This document shows positions 7,627 through 14,854 of a stretch of 20,210 nucleotides of DNA, piece after piece. The DNA is from a virus: IMG/VR virus record IMGVR_UViG_3300028925_000179, positions 1 through 20,210 of that record. One strand, given 5' to 3'. Under the pieces are notes generated by a model that saw nothing but the letters and a program-made list of their open reading frames with translations, did not search any database and had not been told where the DNA came from. The position numbers were made by a program, and so were the translations under genes. Positions within the stretch are counted from its first letter, which is position 1. Every line of letters starts with the position of its first letter.

Positions 7627-10520
7627 TGGGAACTATTGAGTTAGAAATTGAACCCGGAAACTTTGTTCCTTTTGAAATAAAAGGTGAAGAGCCTACATAT
7701 TCTGAAATGATGCAAGCTGAAAAACTTGTTCGTAAAAATGAAATGAACTCTCGTGAAAGCGGAATTTCTCCTAAAGGCTCAAGCCAATTTGACACTGAAA
7801 CAGGAATTAAAGACTCATCTTTGCGCCGTCAATTAGGTGGAGCAGAAAATTATAAAGAAGAAGAAAATGTATTAGGTCGGTATGGATTTAGAGAAGGCGA
7901 CTACATTCGTGATAGTCGTGGCAATCTTGCTTTAACACCGCAAGGCGCTTTACTGTTAGATATTGAAACTGATAAGCCAATTATGATTGATGAAAGTGGG
8001 TTTAGTTTAGCTGACTTGCAAGATTTTGTTGGAGAAGCTGGAGAAGAGATTGTTGGTGGTATTGCTGGTGCTATAGCTGGTCAAGCCATGATTCCTATTC
8101 CAATTCTTGGTGCAATGATTGGTGCTGGCATTGGTGCTGGTGGCGGTAAGTTTGTAGAAGAGGGCATAGAAACGCTAAGAGGAACGCAAGAAGAAAGCTT
8201 TCTTGATGTTAGCAAAGCCGCAGGTAAAGAAGCTGTTATAGCCGCCGCTGGTGAAGGTATATTCGCGGCAGTAGGTAAGGGGTTTGGAGCAGTTGCAGGG
8301 CGTGGTCGTGTTGGCAATAAGCTATCGGCTCAAGAAGCAAAAGACGCTGCCGAAGCTATAGAAGCAGGATTATTACCTTCAATGGATGCTATTGGCGCAA
8401 ACTCAATTATTTCAAGACAGCAAGCAATTAGTGATAAAGTTTTAGGATCGACTGGTCGGTTGGTTAATAACAATAAAAGAATTATGGAAGACCTATCAAA
8501 ATTAAGAGTTTTAGGAAGCAATGGAATTGTAGATGTAATTCAAACAGCAGATTTATTAACTAATGCAGTCAAAGCTGGAGACACAGCGCTATTAAACCAA
8601 TCAAAGAAAACATCTTCTGATCTTTTGCGTCACATGGATGACATAGCTACTCAAATGGGTAAAGCCGCAGTTAAAGATGTCGATATAGATGCTGGAATAC
8701 AAAAGTCTTTTAGTCAAGCGTTTAAAGAATTTGATACTCAAGCTAGAATACAGTATGAAAACATAGATAATCTTGTATCTAGCGCAACTGGTGATGCAAA
8801 TATTTTTAAGACATCTGCGATAGTCAAAGACGCAGAAAGAGAACTTAATCAATTAGTGGCTGCTGGTGGTGGTAACTTAGGAAAAGTTCAAAATGCCTTG
8901 CAAGATATAATAAATCTAGGAGATAGTGCTTCTTTTGCGCAAATATACAAAGCAAGAAAATCTTTAAACGACACATGGATGGGCAACTATGGCTCTGACA
9001 GCGTTAGGTTTATGAAAGACAAGTTTCTTGGACAGCTAGATAGTCGCATTCAGCCCAAAGGTCTTGGAGCCGCTTTACGAAGCAATGCTGCTGGAAATCT
9101 TAATGAAACGCAAAAAAACTTAATGAAAGTTGCATCTAAACAATTAGTTCCAGCTAATAAATTCTTTAGAGAAGGAATGGAAAAGTTTGAGGCAGTATCT
9201 GAAGCGGCTAGTATGAAAGAACTCGCAAAAGCGATTAAGTCTGGAAGCAAAGAAGCCAACCCAGCAGGTAAGTTTGGTGATCTAATCAGAAATGACAACG
9301 CAAGACTTTTAAAAGATACAAAAAGTGCTTTAGATAAATTTGCCCCTAACACTTACGAGCCTTTGCGAAAACGTGCTGCTGGTGAATGGCTAAGAAGAAA
9401 TTTAAAAGAATCTGGAGTAGGTGAGGGTTCTAAAAAGAAGTTTAGCGGCAGCAGATTTAAAGATAAATTAGACAAGCTTGGCTCTACAGCCGATGAATTG
9501 TTCGGAAAAGAAGCAGCAGGAATAAAAAAACTTGCAGATCAACTAGATGCACTTTCTTTAACTAACGTAAATCAAAGTTTAATTAATGATTTTGCAAAAT
9601 CTGGTGCTGATGATGCTGGAATAAGCTTGTTGCAAAAAGTTCAAACAGCTATGGACGAAGAAGCTTTATTTAAAAAGACTTCTGTAAATGCCAAACTTCG
9701 CACTGGCGTCCTTAGTGCAGAAGAAGCTGCGGATTTAATTTCAAGTCCCGCTATGCGTGGGCCTGATGTAAAAAAATTAATAAAATACTTTAATGACGAT
9801 CCTGCTCAAATGGAAAATGTGCGAAGTTATTATATGAACAACCTCATTGGTGACTTTGAAGAAACTTTCTTAACAGACAAATCTGCATTTAAGCTTTTAG
9901 CTAAAAGATTTGATTCCGCTAAAAAAACAGGTACCTTAGATGAATTGTTTAGCGCAGATCAAGCTAAAGACATTTATAAATTTGGTAGAATTATGAATGT
10001 TCTTGGTAAGTCTGCTCAAGGTGGTGATCTTGTTGCAGCTAACATTGCGGCTAACCCTCTTCAAAATCTAGGAAGAATTGCAAGATTTTTTGTAATAGGT
10101 AAACTTCTTTCAAACGAAGCAATGTATAAATCATTCGCGGCTAAATATGGAAAAGAAGCTGCAAAAGTTAAAACTCCTGAAGGTAAGATGCAAGTGTTTT
10201 TAAGTATTATGAATCAAACTGCACAATCTTTTGCAAAACAAACTGGAGTTAGGGAGGCTTCAAATGTTGTATCTTCTACAAGAGATAACGCTTCTAATTT
10301 AATAAGTGATATTCAAAATGAAATAGTTTCTGAACCTACTACGCCATCAATAAGATCACAAGGTATAGAAATACCAGAAGTAACATCTTTAAATAGATCG
10401 TTTTACAATCCAGAAGCCGTTTCTCCTATGCAGACACCTTCAGTTAGAGATCGAGCAAGGCAAAGCCCTGCGGCGGCGGCTACTCTGTTAGGTGGTTTAG
10501 GTAGCGCTGATCTTCTTTAG
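7626..10520 (+). CDS. Very large virion protein, candidate ejection/pilot protein
   Basis: At 964 aa this is the largest gene here. The N-terminus (IELEIEPGNFVPFEIKG) forms a short beta unit of a type often seen at the start of large phage internal proteins. About residues 138-175 are strongly hydrophobic and Gly-rich (GAIAGQAMIPIPILGAMIG and following), a plausible membrane-inserting hairpin, followed directly by KFVEEGIETLRG. The remaining roughly 780 residues are helical, with Lys/Ala/Asp repeats. The C-terminus is Pro/Ser/Arg-rich and probably exposed. I see no lytic transglycosylase motif. It is translated from a TAATG overlap and is the last gene of the virion block. Its stop overlaps the stop of the minus-strand RHH gene. 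The membrane-spanning ejection role is inference from size, the hydrophobic segment and position. Confidence 0.65.
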   Translation: MGTIELEIEPGNFVPFEIKGEEPTYSEMMQAEKLVRKNEMNSRESGISPKGSSQFDTETGIKDSSLRRQLGGAENYKEEENVLGRYGFREGDYIRDSRGNLALTPQGALLLDIETDKPIMIDESGFSLADLQDFVGEAGEEIVGGIAGAIAGQAMIPIPILGAMIGAGIGAGGGKFVEEGIETLRGTQEESFLDVSKAAGKEAVIAAAGEGIFAAVGKGFGAVAGRGRVGNKLSAQEAKDAAEAIEAGLLPSMDAIGANSIISRQQAISDKVLGSTGRLVNNNKRIMEDLSKLRVLGSNGIVDVIQTADLLTNAVKAGDTALLNQSKKTSSDLLRHMDDIATQMGKAAVKDVDIDAGIQKSFSQAFKEFDTQARIQYENIDNLVSSATGDANIFKTSAIVKDAERELNQLVAAGGGNLGKVQNALQDIINLGDSASFAQIYKARKSLNDTWMGNYGSDSVRFMKDKFLGQLDSRIQPKGLGAALRSNAAGNLNETQKNLMKVASKQLVPANKFFREGMEKFEAVSEAASMKELAKAIKSGSKEANPAGKFGDLIRNDNARLLKDTKSALDKFAPNTYEPLRKRAAGEWLRRNLKESGVGEGSKKKFSGSRFKDKLDKLGSTADELFGKEAAGIKKLADQLDALSLTNVNQSLINDFAKSGADDAGISLLQKVQTAMDEEALFKKTSVNAKLRTGVLSAEEAADLISSPAMRGPDVKKLIKYFNDDPAQMENVRSYYMNNLIGDFEETFLTDKSAFKLLAKRFDSAKKTGTLDELFSADQAKDIYKFGRIMNVLGKSAQGGDLVAANIAANPLQNLGRIARFFVIGKLLSNEAMYKSFAAKYGKEAAKVKTPEGKMQVFLSIMNQTAQSFAKQTGVREASNVVSSTRDNASNLISDIQNEIVSEPTTPSIRSQGIEIPEVTSLNRSFYNPEAVSPMQTPSVRDRARQSPAAAATLLGGLGSADLL

Positions 10521-10548
10521 TCTTCTAAGACAGAAGACAGTCCACCTA
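10489..10548. other. Nested inverted repeats at the convergent gene ends
   Basis: GTCTTCT at 10520-10526 pairs perfectly with AGAAGAC at 10532-10538 across a 5-nt loop. An outer pair, TAGGTGG 10489-10495 with CCACCTA 10542-10548, can enclose it. The structure spans the overlapping stop codons of the virion block and the RHH gene. It is the only candidate for ending both convergent transcripts. No T-run follows on either strand, so intrinsic termination would be weak. It could instead shield the RNA 3' ends or be chance. Confidence 0.35.
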
Positions 10549-10741
10549 GACCAACTGTGCCATAGCTATTTGGAGCTTGACGCCTAGACTTGACACTAGC
10601 ATTAATATGTTCGTATGTTTCGTCGATCATACGCGCAAGTTGTCGCCCAATAGCGCGATCTTCGCTTTCAGCAATGATAACAAGTTTATCATAAGCTTCA
10701 ATAGAGACGCCTACGGATTTATACTTACCGGGGTTTGGCAT
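10517..10741 (-). CDS. Ribbon-helix-helix DNA-binding regulator (Arc/CopG-like)
   Basis: A 74-aa protein with the RHH layout: a basic N-terminus, beta strand KSVGV (8-12), helix A from about 13 to 27 (SIEAYDKLVIIAESED) and helix B from about 31 to 43. The last 25 residues are polar. Such proteins are dimeric DNA binders, typically repressors. It is the only minus-strand gene between two plus-strand blocks. Its stop overlaps the virion block stop by 4 nt, and its start lies 18 bp from the divergent DUF1064 gene. The minus-strand sequence GGAAGG six to seven nt before its ATG is a good ribosome binding site. Position suggests it represses itself and the replication block. An antitoxin role is less likely because no toxin is cotranscribed. 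Confidence 0.85.
   Translation of the reverse strand: MPNPGKYKSVGVSIEAYDKLVIIAESEDRAIGRQLARMIDETYEHINASVKSRRQAPNSYGTVGLGGLSSVLED
10590..10619 (+). promoter_or_regulatory. Candidate early promoter inside the RHH gene
   Basis: TTGACA at 10590-10595 (perfect -35) is followed after 18 nt by TATGTT at 10614-10619 (4 of 6 matches to the -10). It points towards the DUF1064 gene. Because the divergent starts are only 18 bp apart, any promoter for 10760 onwards must lie inside the RHH coding region, and this is the best match there. The assignment is by eye. Confidence 0.42.
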
Positions 10742-10754
10742 GGAGGTTCCTTCC
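10742..10754. promoter_or_regulatory. Back-to-back Shine-Dalgarno sites of two divergent genes
   Basis: The 18-bp gap holds GGAGG (10742-10746), which serves the plus-strand gene at 10760 with a rather long 13-nt spacing. It also holds CCTTCC (10749-10754), which reads GGAAGG on the minus strand and serves the RHH gene. The two make an imperfect palindrome, GGAGG-TTC-CTTCC, that is explained by opposed ribosome binding sites and need not be an operator. The arrangement means the two mRNAs have complementary 5' ends. Confidence 0.6.
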
Positions 10755-10759
10755 CATAA

Positions 10760-11134
10760 ATGACTTTCCCTAATGTATATAATCCCAAGCGGCGTGGGTC
10801 AAGACCCAAATACGGAAACAAAAAAGTTATCATTCAGGGTATCAAGTTTGATTCTAAATGGGAAGGCGAACATTACCTTTACCTAAAGTCGCTTGAACGA
10901 GCTGGAACAATCAAAGACCTTGAGCTACAGGTGCGATTTAACTTGATGGTTAATGATCAGAAGATATGTGCCTACATCGCTGACTTCTGTTACAAGCGCG
11001 AAGATAAAGATGGCGTATGGCATGATATTGTTGACGATGCCAAGGGCGTTGAAACTCCTGAATTTAAGCTAAAAAAGAAGCTTATGAAAGCCTGTCTAGG
11101 CATTGATATTCTATTATCGAAAAAAAGTTCTTGA
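10760..11134 (+). CDS. DUF1064 family protein, PD-(D/E)XK-like nuclease
   Basis: A 124-aa protein matching the DUF1064 pattern: YGNKKVIIQGIKFDSKWEG near the N-terminus, LELQVRFNL in the middle, then YIADFCY, DDAKGVETPEFKLKKKL and a GIDILL end. The likely nuclease residues are Glu35, Asp75, Asp93 and Lys95, in the order of the PD-(D/E)XK/VRR-type fold. Phage members are thought to cut DNA, perhaps branched structures or host DNA, but their exact substrate is unsettled. It is the first gene of the plus-strand replication block, divergent from the RHH gene. Its final codons overlap a strong promoter candidate for the genes behind it. Family call is from recalled motifs; active-site assignment is inference. 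Confidence 0.85.
   Translation: MTFPNVYNPKRRGSRPKYGNKKVIIQGIKFDSKWEGEHYLYLKSLERAGTIKDLELQVRFNLMVNDQKICAYIADFCYKREDKDGVWHDIVDDAKGVETPEFKLKKKLMKACLGIDILLSKKSS
10774..10808 (-). promoter_or_regulatory. Candidate RHH promoter with an overlapping palindrome
   Basis: On the minus strand TTGACC (complement of 10797-10802) is followed after 17 nt by TATACA (complement of 10774-10779). This would start RNA about 25 nt before the RHH ATG. The -35 overlaps a perfect inverted repeat, TGGGTC-AA-GACCCA, at 10795-10808. An operator there would let the RHH protein control its own promoter. The palindrome is clear in the sequence; promoter and operator roles are inferred. Confidence 0.38.
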
Positions 11135-11161
11135 CAGTATATCACACTGTATGCTTATAGT
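11131..11161 (+). promoter_or_regulatory. Strong sigma70-type promoter candidate with a possible operator in the spacer
   Basis: TTGACA at 11131-11136 overlaps the stop codon of the DUF1064 gene. TATAGT at 11156-11161 follows after 19 nt; alternatively TTATAG at 11155-11160 follows after 18 nt, with an upstream TG as an extended -10. Within the promoter ACAGT (11134-11138) and ACTGT (11146-11150) form an inverted repeat with a 7-nt spacer. It precedes a 60-nt leader with AAAGGA ahead of the ATG at 11195. It is the best -35/-10 pair I found in the window. Confidence 0.6.
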
Positions 11162-11194
11162 TGGGACTCTAGTAACAAGCAGAAAGGAAACGAC

Positions 11195-11593
11195 ATGAAA
11201 AGTCGCGAACTATTCGAACGTCGAGAGGAACTTAAATCAGTTATTAATCAACTGAAGGGTGAATTAAATGACGTTGAAAATGAATTGTCATGCACATATT
11301 TATCTCGTGCAAGAGATGCTTTGCATGAAGAAGGTAAAGACTTTGGTACGGCTCACATCTTAGATGGCAACCGTAAAATCAAAGCAGTTTTATCTAAAAA
11401 GATTTCATGGGATCAAGATGGACTGCGTAGAGCTTTAGGCGAATTGTCTGAAGAAGATGCACGACACTATGGCAAGATGACCTTTGCCGTTGAAGAGCGC
11501 AAGTTTACAGCAGCGCCACCAACAATCAAGAGAATTCTTGAAAATTGCCGAACAACAGAAGTTGGTCGTTTCACAGTAGAATTGGATAAATAA
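11195..11593 (+). CDS. Conserved small phage protein beside the Sak4-like ATPase
   Basis: A 132-aa protein. Residues 1-45 form a charged coiled-coil-like helix (ELFERREELKSVINQLKGEL). The rest contains GKDFGTAHILDG, then KAVLSKKISWDQDGLRRAL and VEERKFTAAPPTIK. I recognise this arrangement (a helix, then GKDFGT, then a WDQ segment) as a conserved hypothetical family that often sits directly before AAA ATPases in phage replication regions; it has no function known to me. It is the first gene after the promoter at about 11131. AAAGGAAA lies about 7 nt before the ATG, and the ATPase gene begins 1 nt after the stop. A partner role with the ATPase is inference from position. Confidence 0.75.
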   Translation: MKSRELFERREELKSVINQLKGELNDVENELSCTYLSRARDALHEEGKDFGTAHILDGNRKIKAVLSKKISWDQDGLRRALGELSEEDARHYGKMTFAVEERKFTAAPPTIKRILENCRTTEVGRFTVELDK

Positions 11594-11594
11594 A

Positions 11595-12461
11595 ATGGCT
11601 TTACAAATTATTACAGCCGATCAACGTATGGCAGAGACTAAAGGCCATAAGATCGTAGTGTGTGGTCAAAGTGGTGTAGGTAAAACTACACTAGCTCGCA
11701 CACTAAACCCAGACAGAACTTTGTTTATGGATTTAGAGGCTGGTGACGCGGCTATTGAAGGACATCCTATTGATGTAGTTCGACCTAGAACATGGGCAGA
11801 ATGTCGTGACTTAGCTTGCTTCTTAGGTGGACCAAATCCATCACTAGCAGAAGACCAGCCGTATAGTGAGTCTCACTACAACTATGTCGAGTCTATGTAT
11901 GGTGACGGATCACAAGACGTGTGGAACAAATATGACACACTTTTTGTTGACTCAATAACTGTAGCAGGTCGATTGTGCTTCCAATGGTGCTTACAGCAAC
12001 CAGAAGTACGTTCTGATCGCTCTGGCAAGTTAGATACTCGTGCAGCTTATGGCTTACATGGTCGTGAAATGATGTCGTGGCTAACCCACATACAGCATAT
12101 TCGATCAAAAAATGTAATATTCGTTGGTATACTTGACGAGATTACAGACGAATATGGAAGAAAACAGTATGCCCTTCAAATAGAAGGTAGCAAAACTGGT
12201 AGAGAATTGCCCGGAATTGTAGACGAAGTAATCACAATGTCAATCTTGACAGGTGATCATGGACAGTACCGAGCATTCGTGTGTCAACCTTTGAATGAAT
12301 GGGGCTACCCAGCTAAAGATCGTTCTGGTAGACTTGATACACTTGAAGAACCACACTTAGGTAAGCTCATTGAGAAAATGAGCAGTGGTGGTCCAAAAAC
12401 AGACAAAGAATTAACCTTTGTCGATCCTGCAACACAAATCTCTAGCGAAGGAGAAGCATAA
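11595..12461 (+). CDS. RecA-like AAA ATPase, Sak4-type recombinase candidate (AAA_24)
   Basis: A 288-aa protein with Walker A GQSGVGKT (24-31) and Walker B TLFVDSI (115-121, Asp119). A conserved stretch with HGREMMSWLTHIQHI then KNVIFVGILDE follows, as in the phage AAA_24 family. Sak4 proteins are short RecA-fold single-strand annealing or exchange ATPases that work with a partner SSB, and the following gene looks like that partner. Length, motif order and the missing RecA C-terminal domain fit Sak4 rather than RecA. There is no clear Shine-Dalgarno; translation probably restarts from the gene ending 1 nt earlier. The next gene starts on its last stop base. ATPase is firm; recombinase function is family inference. 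Confidence 0.82.
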   Translation: MALQIITADQRMAETKGHKIVVCGQSGVGKTTLARTLNPDRTLFMDLEAGDAAIEGHPIDVVRPRTWAECRDLACFLGGPNPSLAEDQPYSESHYNYVESMYGDGSQDVWNKYDTLFVDSITVAGRLCFQWCLQQPEVRSDRSGKLDTRAAYGLHGREMMSWLTHIQHIRSKNVIFVGILDEITDEYGRKQYALQIEGSKTGRELPGIVDEVITMSILTGDHGQYRAFVCQPLNEWGYPAKDRSGRLDTLEEPHLGKLIEKMSSGGPKTDKELTFVDPATQISSEGEA

Positions 12462-13075
12462 TGCTTAATCTAAATAACGTCCCACAAGACGAAAACCCAC
12501 AAAATCAAGAATTTACATTAATTCCAAAAGGAACTGTAGTTCGTGCTGTAGTCTTAGTTCAGGCTGGTGACATTGAAGTCCCTGAGTTTGGTCAAGGCCA
12601 ATGGTTTAAGAAATCAGCAAGTACGTCTGCAAAGTGGATGAACCTTGAATTTACTATTATTGGTGGTGATTTTGATCGTCGCAAGTTCTGGCACAGCATC
12701 TTTGTAGATGGTGATAAGCTAGGAGCAAGCGGTATGCCTCTTGCAAAAGAAATCGGTCTTCGTACATTGAAGTCAATCGTAGAAAGCGCACGAAGCATTT
12801 TACCTACTGACATGTCACCGCAAGCACAACAAAATCGTAATATCTCTGGCATGTTCGACTTGAACGCATTAGAGATTTGTGCGAAAATTGGTGTAAAGAA
12901 AGGCACTAATGGCTATCCAGATAGCAATCAGCTAATGGTGGCACTAACGCCTGAAAACAGCGAATTTTTTACCCAAGGGAATATACCGGCACAACAAACA
13001 CAACCGGTTAATCAGACTGCACAACAAACGGCTCCACAGCCAACTGGTGCAGTTCCTGCATGGGCGCAAAGTTAA
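12461..13075 (+). CDS. Single-strand DNA-binding-like protein paired with the Sak4-type ATPase
   Basis: A 204-aa protein. The N-terminal part (about 15-110) is beta-rich, with LIPKGTVVRAVV and SAKWMNLEFTIIGGDFDRRKFW, a pattern like DUF669/OB-fold phage proteins encoded beside Sak4 ATPases. The middle is helical, with a GVKKG motif at about 145-150. The tail (from about 173) is Gln/Thr/Pro-rich and ends VPAWAQS, resembling the flexible tail of SSB but without the acidic tip. AAGGAG at 12448-12453 and the TAATG overlap with the ATPase support co-translation. The role is inferred: coating single strands for the ATPase and the helicase. The unusual G/C-rich segment 13076-13155 follows directly. 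Confidence 0.68.
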   Translation: MLNLNNVPQDENPQNQEFTLIPKGTVVRAVVLVQAGDIEVPEFGQGQWFKKSASTSAKWMNLEFTIIGGDFDRRKFWHSIFVDGDKLGASGMPLAKEIGLRTLKSIVESARSILPTDMSPQAQQNRNISGMFDLNALEICAKIGVKKGTNGYPDSNQLMVALTPENSEFFTQGNIPAQQTQPVNQTAQQTAPQPTGAVPAWAQS

Positions 13076-13155
13076 TCTAGCGGCAAGGCCAATCTGCGCC
13101 TGCTAGAACACGGACAGGGGGGCCGTGAGCCGCTAACCCCCCAACTATTCTAGCA
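13076..13155 (+). ncRNA. Candidate structured RNA with interlocking pseudoknots, upstream of the helicase
   Basis: The 93-nt gap before the helicase is much richer in G and C than its surroundings and holds five complementary pairings. Arm 1, TAGCGGC 13078-13084, pairs with GCCGCTA 13129-13135. Arm 2, TGCTAGAA 13101-13108, pairs with TTCTAGCA 13148-13155. Hairpin CACGG 13109-13113 pairs with CCGTG 13123-13127. The G6 run 13117-13122 in that hairpin loop matches C6 at 13137-13142. As an alternative, TCTAGCGGC 13076-13084 pairs with GCC-T-GCTAGA 13098-13107. The first two cross each other, giving a nested double pseudoknot, and the fifth competes with both. The 3' arm ends 13 nt before the helicase ATG, close to its weak AGG site (13159-13161). 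A regulatory leader, processed RNA or ribozyme-like fold are all possible. I do not recognise a known class. Confidence 0.6.
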
Positions 13156-13168
13156 AATAGGTTTTATT

Positions 13169-14854
13169 ATGATATTACGTCCTTACCAAGAGGTAGCCGT
13201 TTCTGACGCGTGTAACGCATTAGATAAGCACGGAAATACCCTTGTCGTTGCTCCTACAGGAGCTGGCAAAACAATTATGCTTTCAGCTCTAGTTGGTCAA
13301 CGCCACAATAAGGGCAAAAGAATTCTAGTCATGCAACATCGTGACGAGCTTGTTAGGCAGAACAAGCAAAAGTTTGAGAAGGTTAATCCTTACATCACGA
13401 CAAGCATTGTCAATGGTACAATAAAGCACTGGGATGGCGAAGCTGTGTTCTCAATGGTTCAAACAATGTCGAGGAATAAAAACCTTAGAGATCGTCCTTT
13501 ATTTGATATGATTGTTATTGACGAAGCACATCATGCGGCGGCTGACACTTATCGCAAGGTTATTGACGCGGTTCTTGAAGATAACGACAAAGCAGAGATC
13601 GTAGGATTTACAGCAACGCCAAATCGTGGCGATGGTAAAGCTTTGCGGTCTGTATTTAATAACTGCTCTCACCAAATTGAATTAGCTACTTTAATCCGTG
13701 AAGGCTTTTTAGTTCGTCCTAAATCATTCGTGATTGATCTTGGAGTAGGCGAACAACTTGAAAACGTTACTAAGCGTGGCAAAGAATATGACATGGAAGA
13801 GGTTGCGGCGATCATGGATCGTCAGGTTATTAATGATCGTATCGTACAAGAGTGGAAAGAGAAGGCAGGAGATCGCAAGACCGTTGTGTTTTGTTCTACA
13901 GTTTTACACGCTGAACACGTATGCGAAGCTTTCCTAAACGCTGGAATTAAGGCAAATTTCGTAATTGGAGAAACACCAAAAGACGAACGAGCCGCGATGC
14001 TGCACGATCTTGAGTTTGGTGACACGCAGGTAATTGTGAATGTTATGGTGCTGACAGAAGGATTTGATGCTCCGCCTGTGTCCTGTATCATTCTAACTAG
14101 ACCATGCTCACAAAAAGGCACAATGGTGCAGATGATTGGGCGTGGTTTGCGCATTCTTGATCCTGAGTTATACCCAAATACGATTAAGACCGATTGCGTT
14201 GTCATGGACTTTGGCACATCTATACTTACTCATGGAGCTTTAGATGAAACTGCAAACCTAGATGGAAGACCCAAAGACCCGGACGCCGAAGCGCCAACAA
14301 AAAAATGTCCAGAATGTGATAGCGAAGTTCCTTTAAATATTCGCGTATGTCCAATCTGTGAATATGAGTTCCAAAATAAAATCAAAGAAGAATTAGATAG
14401 CTTCGTTATGACTGAGTATGACCTGATGCAGATGTCTCCGTTTATGTGGATTGATGCGTTTGGAAATGGAAACGCTATGATGGCTATGGGCTTCAGTGGG
14501 TTTACTTTGGTAGGTAATATCGGAGAATACTGGATAGCCATCGTCAAGGCTCAGAATGGGCGTCCTAGAGTGGTTTCTATCGGTGATAAAGTACAAGCTA
14601 TGGCAGCAGGTGATGATTTTCTCCGTGAGATTGAAGATAGCAACGCGGCTAACAAAAGTAAGCGTTGGTTAAATCAAGCGGCTACTGACAAGCAAAAGGA
14701 TCATTTGCGTAGAAACGGCGTACAAATTAGCGCGATTGATTTCTCTTGGACTAAGTATAAGGCAGGATGTTGTTTGAGCTACTATTGGAATAAACAAAAG
14801 ATTGATAAGATAATTTTCGAAAGAATAAAGCTGATGGAGATACAAGATGAATAG
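13169..14854 (+). CDS. SF2 DEAD/DEAH-box helicase with zinc ribbon
   Basis: A 561-aa helicase that would unwind DNA using ATP. Motifs in order: RPYQ (4-7), Walker A APTGAGKT (28-35), DEAH (118-121), TATP (147-150), a second RecA lobe with VFCST and LTEGFDAP, and motif VI QMIGRGLR (321-328). A four-cysteine zinc ribbon follows (C380, C383, C394, C397). The C-terminal region (about 405-561) includes RWLNQAATDKQKDHLRRNG, a segment I have seen at the end of related phage helicases, perhaps for DNA binding. The start has only a weak AGG at 13159-13161, behind the structured gap. The stop overlaps the next gene by 8 nt. Helicase assignment is firm; involvement in replication rather than recombination is inferred from neighbours. 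Confidence 0.93.
   Translation: MILRPYQEVAVSDACNALDKHGNTLVVAPTGAGKTIMLSALVGQRHNKGKRILVMQHRDELVRQNKQKFEKVNPYITTSIVNGTIKHWDGEAVFSMVQTMSRNKNLRDRPLFDMIVIDEAHHAAADTYRKVIDAVLEDNDKAEIVGFTATPNRGDGKALRSVFNNCSHQIELATLIREGFLVRPKSFVIDLGVGEQLENVTKRGKEYDMEEVAAIMDRQVINDRIVQEWKEKAGDRKTVVFCSTVLHAEHVCEAFLNAGIKANFVIGETPKDERAAMLHDLEFGDTQVIVNVMVLTEGFDAPPVSCIILTRPCSQKGTMVQMIGRGLRILDPELYPNTIKTDCVVMDFGTSILTHGALDETANLDGRPKDPDAEAPTKKCPECDSEVPLNIRVCPICEYEFQNKIKEELDSFVMTEYDLMQMSPFMWIDAFGNGNAMMAMGFSGFTLVGNIGEYWIAIVKAQNGRPRVVSIGDKVQAMAAGDDFLREIEDSNAANKSKRWLNQAATDKQKDHLRRNGVQISAIDFSWTKYKAGCCLSYYWNKQKIDKIIFERIKLMEIQDE

Noticed and set aside
10517-11134. RHH gene and DUF1064 gene as a toxin-antitoxin pair
   Set aside because: The genes are divergent rather than cotranscribed, and DUF1064 proteins are common in phage replication regions without an RHH partner.
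13060-13142. Pseudoknot as a stimulator of ribosomal frameshifting at the end of the SSB-like gene
   Set aside because: No slippery heptamer of the usual form precedes the structure, and the SSB-like protein ends with a natural-looking tail, so the fold is better seen as a leader element.
13078-13155. Assignment of the structured segment to HDV-like or twister ribozymes
   Set aside because: Only the strand order fits HDV-like ribozymes. The conserved first G, the P1.1 C-G pairs and the catalytic C-N-A-A strand are not found. The CTAAC piece that resembles twister lacks the rest of its core.
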